From Hypoxylon rubiginosum (Eukaryota > Ascomycota > Sordariomycetes > Xylariales > Hypoxylaceae): a stretch of 64,000 bases of DNA. Each line of letters begins with the position of its first letter. Positions within the stretch are counted from its first letter, which is position 1. The stretch spans positions 62,001 to 126,000 of the forward strand of contig CADCXA010000014.1 of NCBI GenBank assembly GCA_902806565.1, in the 5' to 3' direction. Shown here piece after piece: positions 25,509-36,940 of this stretch. The translations under genes were made by a program, and so were the position numbers. The notes below the pieces were generated by a model. That model made no database searches, was not told the DNA's origin, and worked only from the letters and a program-made list of their open reading frames with translations.

Positions 25509-27302
25509 AATGTTTCTGAAGCTTCTACGCCGAAACGCAGGCGTACCGAGGACTAGACATGCTAAATCTATGTATGCCGCTATTTCCTACGGGTAGATGA
25601 TGACCTTAAGCACCGCATGATGTTGCCCATGATGAGGAGGATGGAAAAAAACACAAGGACATGTTAATGGCTGCATGGCAGGAGGAATGGGATGGTGTGA
25701 CGGGTTAACTGGACCAGGCATCGTCCAAATGGGGGGGTCTTTTTTTCCGTCATTCATCATTTATGCGGTGTTTTCGAGATGAATAGAGATTCCTTTTTGG
25801 GCGGTCAGAAAGGAAACGGGCTTCTTTTTTTTTTTTTAAGTACGCGTGAAGAATTCCGATAGAACAGACAATTGCAGGTAAACTCGATGCGACGTCTACT
25901 CTCCTGTTGTTTTCATACAAGTGTTACATCTGCGTAGCTCCCTCCATACACAACTTATAAGTACCACCTTAGTTCTTTAGTTCTTGCCATCGCACCAAGA
26001 TCCAATCCCTAGTAGGTCTGTGTCGAGCCCGTCCTTCGGCGCATGGTATCGACCGCCCTGCTTCGGGTTGCTATGGCTGCTCTATCGTCCCAAGCACACG
26101 TCAGCTAAACCTGTTCATTGCTCACAACGTTTTCGAGTCTTGGGGTAAATACCTTGGCTTTGCCTTGATGTTTCTTCGCTACTTGTGGAGAGCCGATGTG
26201 CGCCCTAGGCTGTCCTAGAAGACTGCTTATTGAAGTACCGCTGCTGCTGCCAAACCGGGAATCGCCCGAGTGAGCCTTTCCCGGGGCTGTTTTACTATGG
26301 TATTGTTGTCAGTTTATCTCTAGATAGTTGATAATAATACAGCCCTGTGACTTACTTCAAGTCCATATTGATAGCTCATAGAAGGGATGCTTTTCGATGC
26401 ATCTTTGGACTCGGCGCGAGGAATCCCCTCCGTGTTTATATTACATTTATAATCGAGACTACGACTGTAATGAAAAAATCGTGACTGCGATCATGTAAAA
26501 TCATCGCAAACTAGCTGCGTGACCCGTCCTTCGGCCGGGGAAAAGGGGGGAGTTCCTATCGCCAGCTTCCTTTACGCCACAGGAGCCCGGCTCTGATTGG
26601 CTAGCCACACCTCAGCGCACATCCGATGAATTCTTCGTAGAATCATTTAATCTCTTCCACCACTTCTTAAAAAGATTAATAATTAATATGGCTCGATAGA
26701 GCTCGTTTTGCGTGACTTTTTTATATTATTTGCACCTTTATAGACCTTGTTGCGATAGAACTGTAAAGGAAAACGTCGAAAAGTGCGGGGCGATTCTACG
26801 TACCTGATTGGCTGGTGAAATTGTGGCAGTACTAATGAAATAAAGAGAAGTTGAAGTTGATATTTGTCAAATGGCGGAGGTCGAGTAAGATGAGGCGTCG
26901 CTCTCATTCGAGAGTACCGATACTTCAGTTCCGCCACAATCCCCAATACGACACAAAGTACAGATACGCGTCCTCAGAATAATCGCCAACTCGATCAAAT
27001 GGACCGGCCATATATACCCCGATTTTTCCTAAATCTCATTTAGTACTCTAGCATTATTTTTGATCCAAATCGCATGAATGGTTTTATCGCTGCCGTACAT
27101 ATACTACTACAATTACCTACCTAAGTAGGCAGTGTCCTTTCACGTTCCTAAATACTAACCTCTAGCCTCTAGGCGAAAGCCGAGGCATTCTTTTGCCTGC
27201 CTGGTCAATAAGGCTCCAAATGCAACTATCGTTTGCCACTACGGGCATTTCCCGTGAACCACTTCAATCAGCAGTATAAGCACTTTCTAGCGAAATTTCA
27301 TC
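25509..27302. other. intergenic
   Basis: 3' flank of Hsp88 and upstream region of the zinc-finger gene. No supported gene; the frame at 26683-26946 (minus) has no domain. Confidence 0.5.
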
Positions 27303-29103
27303 ATGTTATCATGGTACTGTGTAAGCACACCCAACTCGGTCTAATTTGGTGGGTTGATAGTCATACTCATAGAGCGAATAGTGCGGTTGCAACAATGGGC
27401 CTATGCAAATAATGTACAACACCCGCTGTGTCGATTGTGGCAAAAATAGATGTGGTTCTTGCGCAGTGGTAGATGAGCCCGAGGCCGGCCATCATTATGG
27501 ATCTGTGAATACTGAGGAGTTTCGGACAGTAGTACCTACTGCTACCCGAAACTACTTTACCCGCCCAAAACACCGAAACCGTCAAAAATCTGTTGCTCGA
27601 TCGAAATGTCCACCCTCAAATTCATCAGCTATCTCTGCTTATCCTAGCGCACCGCTCCCCCGGTCGCGGGAAAGAGGTAGAGCGTCCAAGAACCCCGTTC
27701 CAAACCATTCTTCTGGCCTGAGTACTCCCAGCTCAGGTGCTCCCGTAACCTCCATTAAACGCGAGTCGAATTCCCCTCTAGAATCATTGCCACTTTCCCA
27801 TGAGGATTCGCTAGACGCGAAGGCTGATCGAGGGACCGATCGCATTAAGCAGTATGGCGAGCAGCCTGACGAAAATCAACTTGCTCTGGGTACTTCTCTT
27901 GGGTTACCTAGTTCCTTGCCAGTTATGGTTTCTCGTTGGTTGGACTCATTGCAAGATGATCCTAATTATACGACCATCGCCCAAGCTTGCGAGGACTTTC
28001 TGGAGAATCAGCCAACGGACGGAAGCGAAACATCACAGGTTTCCTCAGAGCCTCCTAACTTCAAACCGAACTCACAGTCTAATGGGGCACGAAAGAAGAG
28101 AAAAATTTCAGGCATAAACGACGGAGATGATGATGATTCCATACCGGTTTCTCTTGTGACCGAGGCCCCCTCAACGGAGGCCCAAGGGAAGCCCAAGTTC
28201 GCTTGTCACTTCTACAAGATGAACCAGTACCGATATGAATCTTGCGGGAGTAATGGTTACGGCAAAATATCCCACCTGGCGGAACATCTACGCAAGGAAC
28301 ATAGTCTGAAAGACCACTCCTGCCGAGCATGTTGGGTGTTATTTGAGAATGCAGAAACTCTGGCAGCCCATAACGGTGATACCGATGGCATAGCTTGCCG
28401 AGAAACTGGAGGAACACCTATATGCAAGCTGCGTATCCGAAAAACTCGAATCGGGGACTATGGTAGGTGGTTTTGGATATGGGAGAAACTGTTTCCAAGG
28501 TTTCAGAAGCCCGAATCCCCCTATTGGGAACCCTTGCGTTCCGTGGAGCAGTACTACGCGGACTTAAGGCACTCGTTGCCAGTCCAGCTTGCGCAGAGCC
28601 TCCCGCAGCACGTTATCGAGGAAGTTATGACCAGACTTTCAAGGCATTATGAGAACTGGGTGGTTAATCCACCAGAGCCTCGACATTCCATACAGCTTCC
28701 AACACCAGCGGCCAGCCACAGTATGAATACTAGCGACGAACGATCCGGGCCATGTACCCCGTACCGACTAGAGGATGGCGAAAGTAGCCACACTGAAAAC
28801 CAGATGGCAGATCTTCACGGGGTAGGTATGAGTGCTCCGTCTTCAAGGTCTGGAGAAGTACCAAGCAATACTCGCGTCAACACCATGCCTCAGCAATCGA
28901 CTGAGGTCGTCGCTAACCCTTTCCTTGACGAGAATGCCATTGAAGAGACAGGATCGGTTTCTTCGAGGGGTGAGAACGATCTGGCGGAGTTTGGGATGGC
29001 TGCAGAGTTGGCTAACTTTGACGTCCTTTTTCCCGGTGCGGTATCTTTTAACCCTGATAATATAGACTGTGGGGTGCTTATGGGTGATGAATGGTGGGCT
29101 TGA
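27303..29103 (+). CDS. fungal C2H2-like / zinc-ribbon protein
   Basis: Join 27303..27320, 27382..29103 (579 aa). The tiny first exon (MLSWYC) joined to exon 2 gives WYCCGCNNGPM, then RCVDCGKNRCGSC, a Cys-rich ribbon common at the N-terminus of fungal C2H2-type proteins. Without it the frame starts inside the ribbon. Mid-protein (about 280-355) is a degenerate C2H2 block: FACHFYKMNQYRYESC, HLAEHLRKEH, CRACWVLFENAETLAAH. A predicted basic nuclear-type stretch (RKKRKIS) precedes it. The remainder is Ser/Pro rich and low complexity. Relatives are often found beside fungal NLR or HET-type genes, which fits the neighbours here. Role unknown; DNA or RNA binding is an inference. Confidence 0.72.
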
Positions 29104-29732
29104 TAGGCCCTCCTAGAGTAATATATAAGCTGGAACCAATAAAGGGTTTCAACCTGTAGCCTCATTATATATGACCAGGTATTAAGTTAGAATGCTATCC
29201 GTTGGGCACCGGGCTTTGATTAGTAAAACGAGAAAGACTAACGAAAACACGAAAACAGTTCATATTTATATGGGACACCGATATAGAAGGGCGTAATTAC
29301 CCTAGGAAGACAACCAAAAGAAACTTTACGAATACAAAGTCATAAGCAATTATAACAAGCAGGGTTGTCTTACTAGTATTGCCAGTTTGCCAACTAAAGA
29401 GCAGTGTGACTGCCGGTGTTGATTTTGAAATCCAGCAGTTTGTGTGCGCCTTGGATCGAATAATATATAAACTCTACGCCCGTGGTAATAGTGGTAAGTC
29501 TGAATCGCTTTACCTCAGTACTGGAGCGCTAAGACATTGCTAGCATTCAGGAACTAAGGCCAAAACTGTAGTGCTAAATCTAGCAACAACTAGAACATCC
29601 TTCTTCCCTATTTAAGTCTGCTGAATTCCCCTTCGTACCTAGCTTCCTATATATATTACTCCGCACATTTCAACTCTAGTCCCCTGGCTTGCCTGAGTCT
29701 GTTAAATTGATTGCAAATTGACCATTCCAAAG
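29104..29732. other. intergenic
   Basis: Nothing recognised; presumed promoter of the DUF7580-like gene. Confidence 0.5.
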
Positions 29733-31417
29733 ATGATTTCCAAGCAAGCCGGGAGACCTTCCGACTCCAAACTCTCCATCATAAGACGTCCAACTGCAAG
29801 TCCCTTGGAGTATCTCGTCAATATTCTAAACATCCTGCAAAGCCCTCAACTACGGGATATTGCTAAAAGTTACGACGGGAAACACGGCCAGGACTTTTCC
29901 ACTCGGATCGATGCGTGGTATAGGAAAATCACCGACTGGAGCATCCAATGGTCAGTAGACAAACCCCGATTGTTCCAGGAGATGTGGACAGCACAGGCGC
30001 AGCTATACATAACTGACAGGTTGAAAGACCTGTCTCAAGACTGCAGCTTCATCCTCAATCAGGGGTCAAAGCCGTGGCTGCTGAGGGCAATTTCTTTCTT
30101 TCGCAGCAACCACGATCAAGTATTGCTACGCCTCAGGTCGATCCAACCACAGATTGAGTTTCTAGGAACAGCTGCACGTGCTCTTTTAAAAAGAAATAAT
30201 CCAGAAGTACGACATGTTCCTACCAAGGAGGTCATCGATAGCAGGTTTCAGCTATGGGATCATTACAAGGACCTACACAAGTTCTGCGTCGACCGGAAAG
30301 CCCCTCGTGCCACCTTCCTCGCACTCCGTTCTGTCTCCTTCATAGGAAACTCCGCCTCTAAGATAGACGCGACTTCCGGTACTGGCTGTTCGATGGTTGC
30401 ATCCACAATTTGGGAAATGGGCCCCCTTTTCCCTACTTTCCAGACAAAAGTGACGTCTACTAAGCTGTTCATGGAGACTGACCGGAACTGCATCGCCTCA
30501 ACGTCAGAGATAGGCAACTTCCAGACCGAAACCTTCGATCCCAACCACCATTTAATTAACTATTCGATGAGCTTCTCCGAGATGATCAAGAATCACCGAG
30601 AGGAGATATCGAATAGGAGACTCCGTTTTGCCGGCGCCGGGTTTGAGCTCGCGTTGGACTTGGCGAAGGCCGGCATGTCGCTCCTTAAGACGCCTTGGTT
30701 CACGACTTTATGCTCTTGCCACTTGAGGCGCACGTTGTCGAAACGCGACAAGTTGGGCACAGCGATAGAGGCCTATCTGCCGCCAAAATCGCACGCACCA
30801 AGTACCTCGTCTTTGCACTGGTGCGATCACATACTGCAGAGCAGCCTACCTCTTCGCCGACTCGGCATGGTATTAGCCGAGATCACTATCGGCATGCCTA
30901 TCTATTTCGGCGCCGAATCCCCGGCGCAGAGATCACATAGTCGAGATCGCATCGGCTCGCGCCTATACAAGCTAGCACTAGATCATGTCGGTCATCAGAA
31001 GCCGTACTGCCACTTCAAGGACGCGGACGCAATCCAACTGCTGATGGAAGGCGACATCGGGTGGGCAGATCGACCCAAGTACCTCGACGAATTGCGAGAG
31101 CGCGTCGAAGCATCGACGAACTCGACCCACTATTGGGGGGCGGTGCGTTTCTGTTTGGACAGCTCTTTGGTTACGAGGGAGATTAACTGTCACACCCTCG
31201 AAGAGTACTACCGTCGTGTCATAATCCCGTAGGTTGGCCCTTTTTAAAAAGGTTAAAGTTGCTTTCCACCAACTAACGAAGGTCTTCTAGTATTGAGAAT
31301 TGCTACGCAACATACGTCCAAGATGCCAACGATATGGACGTCCCGATACTTCCAGAAAAGGGAAAGCGTGTTCCGGCGGTGGATTTGTGGTTCCAAACAA
31401 AGGCAGAAGTATTATGA
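29733..31417 (+). CDS. DUF7580-like protein (fungal immunity-associated), hypothetical
   Basis: Join 29733..31228, 31291..31417 (540 aa). The second exon (GTAGGT donor, TTCTAG acceptor) extends the protein past an in-intron stop at 31230 and adds ENCYATYVQDANDMDVPILP. I recognise the layout of fungal DUF7580 proteins in the C-terminal half: a TPWF segment about residue 325, then LRRLGMVLAEITIGMPIYFG, a helical part, and a YYRRVIIP ending close to the usual YY..VV.PL. These proteins often accompany prion-forming and HeLo-type domains in heterokaryon incompatibility. The N-terminal half is helical and unassigned. The TTG at 29718 is not used as start; ATG 29733 is. Confidence 0.65.
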
Positions 31418-32293
31418 AGTGTGTTGGATATAAGACACGGATGCGTTCAGGAGATTGTGCTAGACTGCTACGCTACACTTATCAAGGATGGGATCGCGAC
31501 AGCTACCTCCTATGCGTTGCGATATAATTCTTTTTGGTTGCTATAGAGATCCATTGCTAAGCTACGAGGCTGCAAGGATCGAATTAATTAGGTATCTAAT
31601 GCACTCACTGTATTTATTCTAAAGGCATCGTCGCGAAGAATGTCGGCGATGGCTTCGTATTCTTGCTGCACAATTGCCTAATACCAGGGGATGGGCCGCC
31701 ATTTTGGCCGACGAATCACATCTCACGGCGCTTCCTAATACAGCAATTGAGCGGGTAGTGACTTTTTCTTAGTCATTATCTCCCCCTTGCGACCGATACA
31801 CGTTCAACGCCGCCCCCTATCCAAAATCCGAAACTAATATTCGGCGTTTAGATTATGTCCTACATAGTACATCGCCCACGAATACATACATGAAGAATAT
31901 GGCAATAATGGCGATCGCTGCAATAAAGCCATATATGCAAGCCTGCTGAGAAATGGGGATCAAAGACGAAGCCAAGAATAATTGAAAAGCCACTGGTGTT
32001 CAAGCGGTTCAAGCAGGCCCTCTTCTATGATACTATCATCGCATTTTGCCAATATATCTGCCTCGTATCGGCCCGATAGCCGACTACAAAACTAAAACTT
32101 CGCGTGTTCCTGGTACAGCCAATAGTAACGTCAATCGAGCCGAAGGTGGAGCTGCTCCATCTTCACGATGATCTTATTTCATCTTCAGTTCTTGCCTCCA
32201 TAAATTTCGTAGTTTAGCTCTAGCATCTACCTATACCGCCGGAAGTTTTATCCAGTCACCTTTAAGAATTATTCGTCCGACCAGCCTTACACG
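31418..32293. other. intergenic
   Basis: About 0.9 kb without a supported gene or clear repeat. Promoter of the UPF0303-type gene at the right end. Confidence 0.5.
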
Positions 32294-33009
32294 ATGGCAG
32301 AGAAAGTCCTACGTCGCCGTGACCAAGCCGCCGGCTCTGGACTTCGAGCGGTCCTAGCGGTCCAAAGCGGGGATGCATCGCCAATCCCGATTCCCGGCCC
32401 GCCCGAAGACGTAAGGAGAGCGGCTCATATACACAACCTTGCCTTTAGGACACGAATGGCTAATTTGAACACCTGGCATAGGCGGACGCCGTAAAGGCCA
32501 ACTGCGACTCGTTCCTCCTTGAGTCCTTCACCGTCGAGGACGCGTGGGAGCTCGGCCACCTCCTCTACGCCCGGCTGCTGCCCTTCTCGGCCCAGAAGCC
32601 CACGCTGGTCTCCATCGCGCTGGCCAACAGCGGCCACGTCCTGTTCCAGTGCGCCGTGGGCTCCGGCACCGCGCCGGACAACGAGCTGTGGGTGCAGAGG
32701 AAGAGGAACACCGTCCTGCGGTTCGGCACCAGCACCTGGCTCCAGCACTGCAAGTACGCCGGCGACGAGGAGGCGTTCCGGGTTAAGTTCGGGATGAGCC
32801 CCGTGCAGGCGGAGAACTATGCTATTCATGGCGGCGGCGTCCCTAGTGAGTGAAATTCACCTTGGATATAAGCAGAGGGTTACTAATGCTCGTTTTCAGT
32901 CCGGGTTAAGGGGGTTGAGGGCATCGTTGCTGTCGTTGTGGTCTCTGGGCTGAAGCAGCACGAGGACCACGGTGTTATCGTTGACGTAATCAAGCATGGT
33001 TGGGAATGA
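32294..33009 (+). CDS. UPF0303 / heme-degrading-domain family protein (Ybr137w-like)
   Basis: Join 32294..32410, 32482..32845, 32900..33009 (196 aa). Key segments: ESFTVEDAWELGHLLYARLL, then LVSIALANSGHVLFQCAVG, then WVQRKRNTVLRFGTSTW, and VKGVEGIVAVVVVSGLKQ with HEDHGVIVDVI at the end. This is the order seen in the UPF0303/HbpS-like family (yeast Ybr137w). Yeast Ybr137w interacts with the GET tail-anchor machinery and bacterial relatives bind heme; the role here is unknown. Exon 2 is much more G+C rich than its surroundings (about 32515-32790), so it carries strong codon bias. All joins keep frame. Confidence 0.82.
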
Positions 33010-33167
33010 TCTGATGTGTATTGAGACTCATCGCTAAATATAGAGTACGACTTAAGGATAGTCCGCGGGGCGAGGAAATTGGTAAAGCTTGAGCGAATGA
33101 GAAATTCATCCCTTAGTTACAGACACACGTATAACGAGTGAGAAACAAGGTTATCCGGACTTAAGCA

Positions 33168-34723
33168 TCAGTCATTATCATCATCATCGTTATCTGACTT
33201 CTCCGAGCTGCTTTCCTGGCTGGGCATTTCAGTGTTGGACGAGGTTTCATCTTCTTTCTCGACCGCACGTCTTTCGGACCGAGAGATAGATGATATATCA
33301 ATCGATTTCCCTGATCCCTTTTTCGCCTTGTGTTGTCCAGAGCCCTTTTTTCCACCAGTCGGTAGCCTTTGCACAATAGGTTCCTCTTCCTCCGATGATT
33401 CGCTGAAATCGTCATCTTGTAGTTGGTCCGCCGTTGCTATCTCAGCATCGGGGTACTTATGGACCGATTTCATGTATCTGTCGAAATCATGGGCTGTTGC
33501 GGCAATCTTCTCGAGATTCCTTCGCCTCAGCCGGATCACTCTCCACGTCTTCTTGTTAGAGGCCAATGCCTCTTCTGGCGTGAGACTCATCTGTTCGATG
33601 TTTCTAGTGCGCCTGTGTTGCCCTAGCGCGATGGCTGTTTGGAAAACGTTACGAATCTGCCGGCCGTTCCAGGTCGAACGCTTCTTGTAATTCTTCTGGT
33701 AATGTTCCTCAGCAAATTCTAGCAGCTCTTCCCTGTTAAACTCCACCTTGATTTCTCGGAATTGGTTATCCCTCTCGATGCGGTCGAGGCATCCTTTCCA
33801 AATGTCAAGCGTTGCCTTCAGCTTCACTTTCGGATATCTCAACGAGACATGGACACGAGATTTGAAGGCTTCATCGATGACACCTACGCGATTCGTTGTC
33901 AGGAATAGGATACCGGAATAGTATTCGAGTGTCCTAAGAAAAACTAGATAGTTGATGTTAGAACTTTGACCTCCTCTTAGATAGAATTTTATAGGAATTG
34001 CTCACTGGAGACAAGCGCATTGCGCCTCGCGTCCCTAAAATCGCGTCGCATGAGAAACACATCGGCCTCATCTAAGAGAAGAACGCAGTCCCACTTATCA
34101 GCTCGACTTGTGTGCTTATTTAGCCAAATTTCAACCCCGTCTGGCGTGTCTCCTAGATCGCCACATGTAATCGAGTAGAGTGGTCTCCCGGTGTAACTCG
34201 CGATGGTTTCGGCCGTACTCGTTTTGCCTGTCCCCGGTGGACCGTGTAGCAGGACTATTAGCCCCGCCCCCTTTCCGCGTACTAGATCTAATTGATTGAG
34301 TGGTCTCGAATTCCTCAGATCATCGCCGTTCTATTTGTGATCGGATGTGTGACTATCTACAAGTGAAACCAGAAGCTTGCGGTGCTTGGATGAGAGAACT
34401 AAGTCTTCAAACCCGCTATTTCGAGCCTCCTCACTTTTATCTATGTCTTCGATGTAATCAATCTCGAGGCGCACTTGATAATAGCATAGTTAATTAGTAA
34501 AAAGGTTCCACGCTTCGGTATGGGGTATGGGACACGAACTCCATTTGCGATACCTGAATACGAATGCAATGACATGATGTGTCATCAGTTGTAACAATTC
34601 TGGACTTTGAGCAACTTGTTCCTGAGGGATGTAGTGCCGCTCATGTGCGTTTGAGGCTAGGAAAATCTCGCTTTTCCGCTGGTCAATCTCGTGGTCCATT
34701 GAGAACTTGCAGCGCTCCCACAA
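33168..34723 (-). pseudogene. fungal AAA ATPase, 5' truncated and with an in-frame TAG
   Basis: Segments 34723..34540, 34473..34006, 33943..33168. Walker A GPPGTGKTST, Walker B VLLLDEAD, the second region of homology (LFLTTNR) and the lid are all present. The flanks WMRLEIDYIEDIDKS and GFEDLVLSSKHRKLL match the large fungal AAA family whose members carry long N-terminal regions. The tail is Lys/Ser/Asp rich. Two faults: a TAG at 34331-34333 in frame between KLLVSL and LVRGKG, and no N-terminal part beyond 34723, where the neighbouring gene starts on the other strand. Removing the TAG by splicing would need a 30- or 39-bp intron, too short for this genome, or a 69-bp one that deletes conserved sequence. 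I read it as a recent pseudogene; a sequencing error at the TAG is possible. Confidence 0.72.
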
Positions 34724-36166
34724 CTACCGTGAAGATGTCTACAAGGCGATTGAAGATATCGCATATATCATAAATGATCACGCTGTTGATATTACTATTC
34801 ACGCGCAAGACGGGGAGTTACATAGGCGGAACGCAGACCTATACGTGACCCTTTTCCGTCTTATGCAACAAATACTCGTATGGTTCGTCAAGAAACGCCA
34901 TAGGTAAATAGTACACGGCGAAATGAATCCTAAATCTAGAGCTAAATCAAACTACAGTCACTGGCATAAAATTTCTTGCTCGCCCCCAGGGCTTCTCAGA
35001 GACTCTAAAAGACCGAATCGCTGATGTCGGGAGGGCTGCCGTGAGATTTGACAAACACGCACTAAATCTACGAAACCAGCGGGGAGATAGTGCAATCAGA
35101 TTGCAGCACTTGATGGCATACAAGCTTGACAAAAATAGTGAGGACGTGGCTGTAGTGCTGTCTCGCCATGAAGCCCTCGAAAATCTAACTCAATATCTAC
35201 AGCAATCGCATGATAAAGGTAAGTACCTGCTAAATACCTACCTGTTAAGAAGTGAGTTATTTAACAACCAGCACCACGGCTACTTTGGAACGGGGCACTC
35301 GAAGGCTTCGTGGCTTCGAATCAAGCTCACACAAAGACACCCTAGGTGTCCAGGAACTACGCAAGGATTTGCTTCTACAGCTGGGATACGAAGAGCGCCT
35401 CCTATACAACGACTACCAAGACATCCTCAATATCCGCAGGGGCTTTGGGGATAATCTAGATACCGACCGTATCATGTCGGTGCAAAGTAGCTCTCAACTA
35501 CAAGCGTGGATGTCTCTTAATGACTCATCTCTCCTTCTTGTAGAAGGCGGTTGTTCTGCATCCAGTAATTCCGAGATTTCATACGTCGCTGCTCAGGTTG
35601 TGGAATCTGTGTTGGAGCTCTCGAAGCGGCAGAAAGATACGACCAGCCCTGTCGTGTCTATCATGCCGCTGGCATTATTTTGCAGCCAGCACAGAAATAG
35701 ACGACGAGACGTATATGGCAGACCCAAAGGGCTTGTAAAGGTACTACTGTCACAACTCATCGACCAGTTCCCAGGACTGGGTGCCGAGGAGCTGCAAGCC
35801 TGCCAGAATAACCTCGACATTGATGACATTGAGAGCATCTGCAAGGTGTTCCGAAGGGTCGTCAAGAAGTTATCTACTAATTGGATTGCTGTTCTCGTGC
35901 TTGAGGGAATTGATGCTATGATGGAGGACAAGACGAAGGACCAGCTACGGCACATAATTCAGTCGCTGGTGAGAACCGATGGAGGGAAGCACGCTGCGAC
36001 TTTGAAGTTCATCTTCACGTGCACGACGTCATCGGGGCCTATAGACGATCTCTTTCAGGAATGGGACGTGCTTCGCGTTCCCCATGTCCTATCCTCCCCA
36101 GGTTCATATCGTGGCTTGCCATGGAAAGATTCCGGGAATTTGGGGAGTCTTGGTGAGATTGACTGA
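34710..36166 (+). pseudogene. STAND/NLR-like protein (DUF7708-type N-terminus), 5' truncated
   Basis: Likely coding blocks: about 34710-34877 or 34903, 34990-35218, 35337-36166. The first (REDVYKAIEDIAYII...LFRLMQQILVW) and second (GFSETLKDRIADVG...QLMAYKLDKN-like helices) resemble the helical DUF7708-type N-terminus of fungal NLRs. The third has the NACHT-like order SSLLLVEGG, LALFCSQHRNRRRDVYGRP, GLVKVLLSQLIDQF, IAVLVLEGIDAMM, LKFIFTCTTSS. The P-loop position reads EGGCSASSNSEIS, with no GKS/T, as in P-loop-less relatives. There is no in-frame ATG before 34710; the open frame simply runs back to a stop at 34632 inside the AAA gene. The 34878-34989 intron is one of two options; the 35219-35336 intron fits well. 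Confidence 0.6.
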
Positions 36167-36413
36167 AGATTTTAGAGGCGATATGAACAAACTTGGAGGT
36201 TTCATAGCAATGATTTCACGACCTAAGTGTAACTTCAAAGTTTCTTATTTGTGGAAGGAATATATTCAAGCGATTGTGGTATGTGAAGCTGTGTTATACA
36301 AGGTGAAAACGAACCAAAGGAGTGTCGCATGTCTATCTATCGTACATATAACCCCCTATCGCCAACTCCAAAGAATGCGCCCCAAAAGCACCCAATTATC
36401 TGCGCGCAGATCA

Positions 36414-36940
36414 CTAGTAGCTCTCATCCGTAGCGTAGACATAGGTCCGTCCCTCGTAATTGGGCACCCAGGCAACACCACCGCCGCGGTAGTCGCCGTG
36501 CTGCTCGCCACCGCAGTTCTCGGCGATGTAGATGAAGGGCTGGACGAGGTCGCTGCACCTCCAGCTTCCGATCTTTTCCCCGCCGGTGCTGCCGATGTAG
36601 AAAGAGTACCCGTCTGCAAAGAGATGGAATCGTTAGAGACAGATATTTAGATAGTGTAGGAGGAGGGAGCTTTTTCCTAAAACTTACCGCCTTTGATCAT
36701 TCGTACTTCCTTGCCCTTGTCGCCGGGGGCGCAGTCCTTGTCGCTCATGGACTGTAGCTTTTTGGCACCTTCTCGGATGTTAGACACGCCGGGAGAGTTA
36801 TTCTGGGTGTTGCAGAGGTATGGCTCGCTGGCGGTAGGGAGGGCAACTCGAGCTTGTAGAACCTTGCCGGCGGGCGTGCCCATTGCGGTTGGCATGATAG
36901 CCGCAGCAGCCAGAAGGAAAGAAGTGAATGAAGTCTGCAT
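36414..36940 (-). CDS. small secreted protein, four cysteines (effector candidate)
   Basis: Join (transcript order) 36940..36688, 36613..36414 (150 aa). Signal peptide about residues 1-21 (ends MPTAMG). The mature part has C43, C70, C104 and C118, consistent with two disulfides. It contains repeated short Gly-rich turns (YIGSTGGEKIGSW, DYRGGGVAW). The intron has GTAAGT and TTGCAG. No known domain recognised. Secretion is strongly suggested; an effector role is only inferred from size, cysteines and its place among other secreted proteins. Confidence 0.78.

Noticed and set aside
34334..34363. 30-bp GTAGAT...AATAG 'intron' that would remove the AAA stop codon
   Set aside because: Well below the smallest introns seen in this window (about 48 bp) and below normal fungal size; would also delete a spacer normally present.
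36084..36650. 188-codon plus-strand frame
   Set aside because: Antisense to exon 2 of the 150-aa secreted protein, whose splice joins and signal peptide are convincing.
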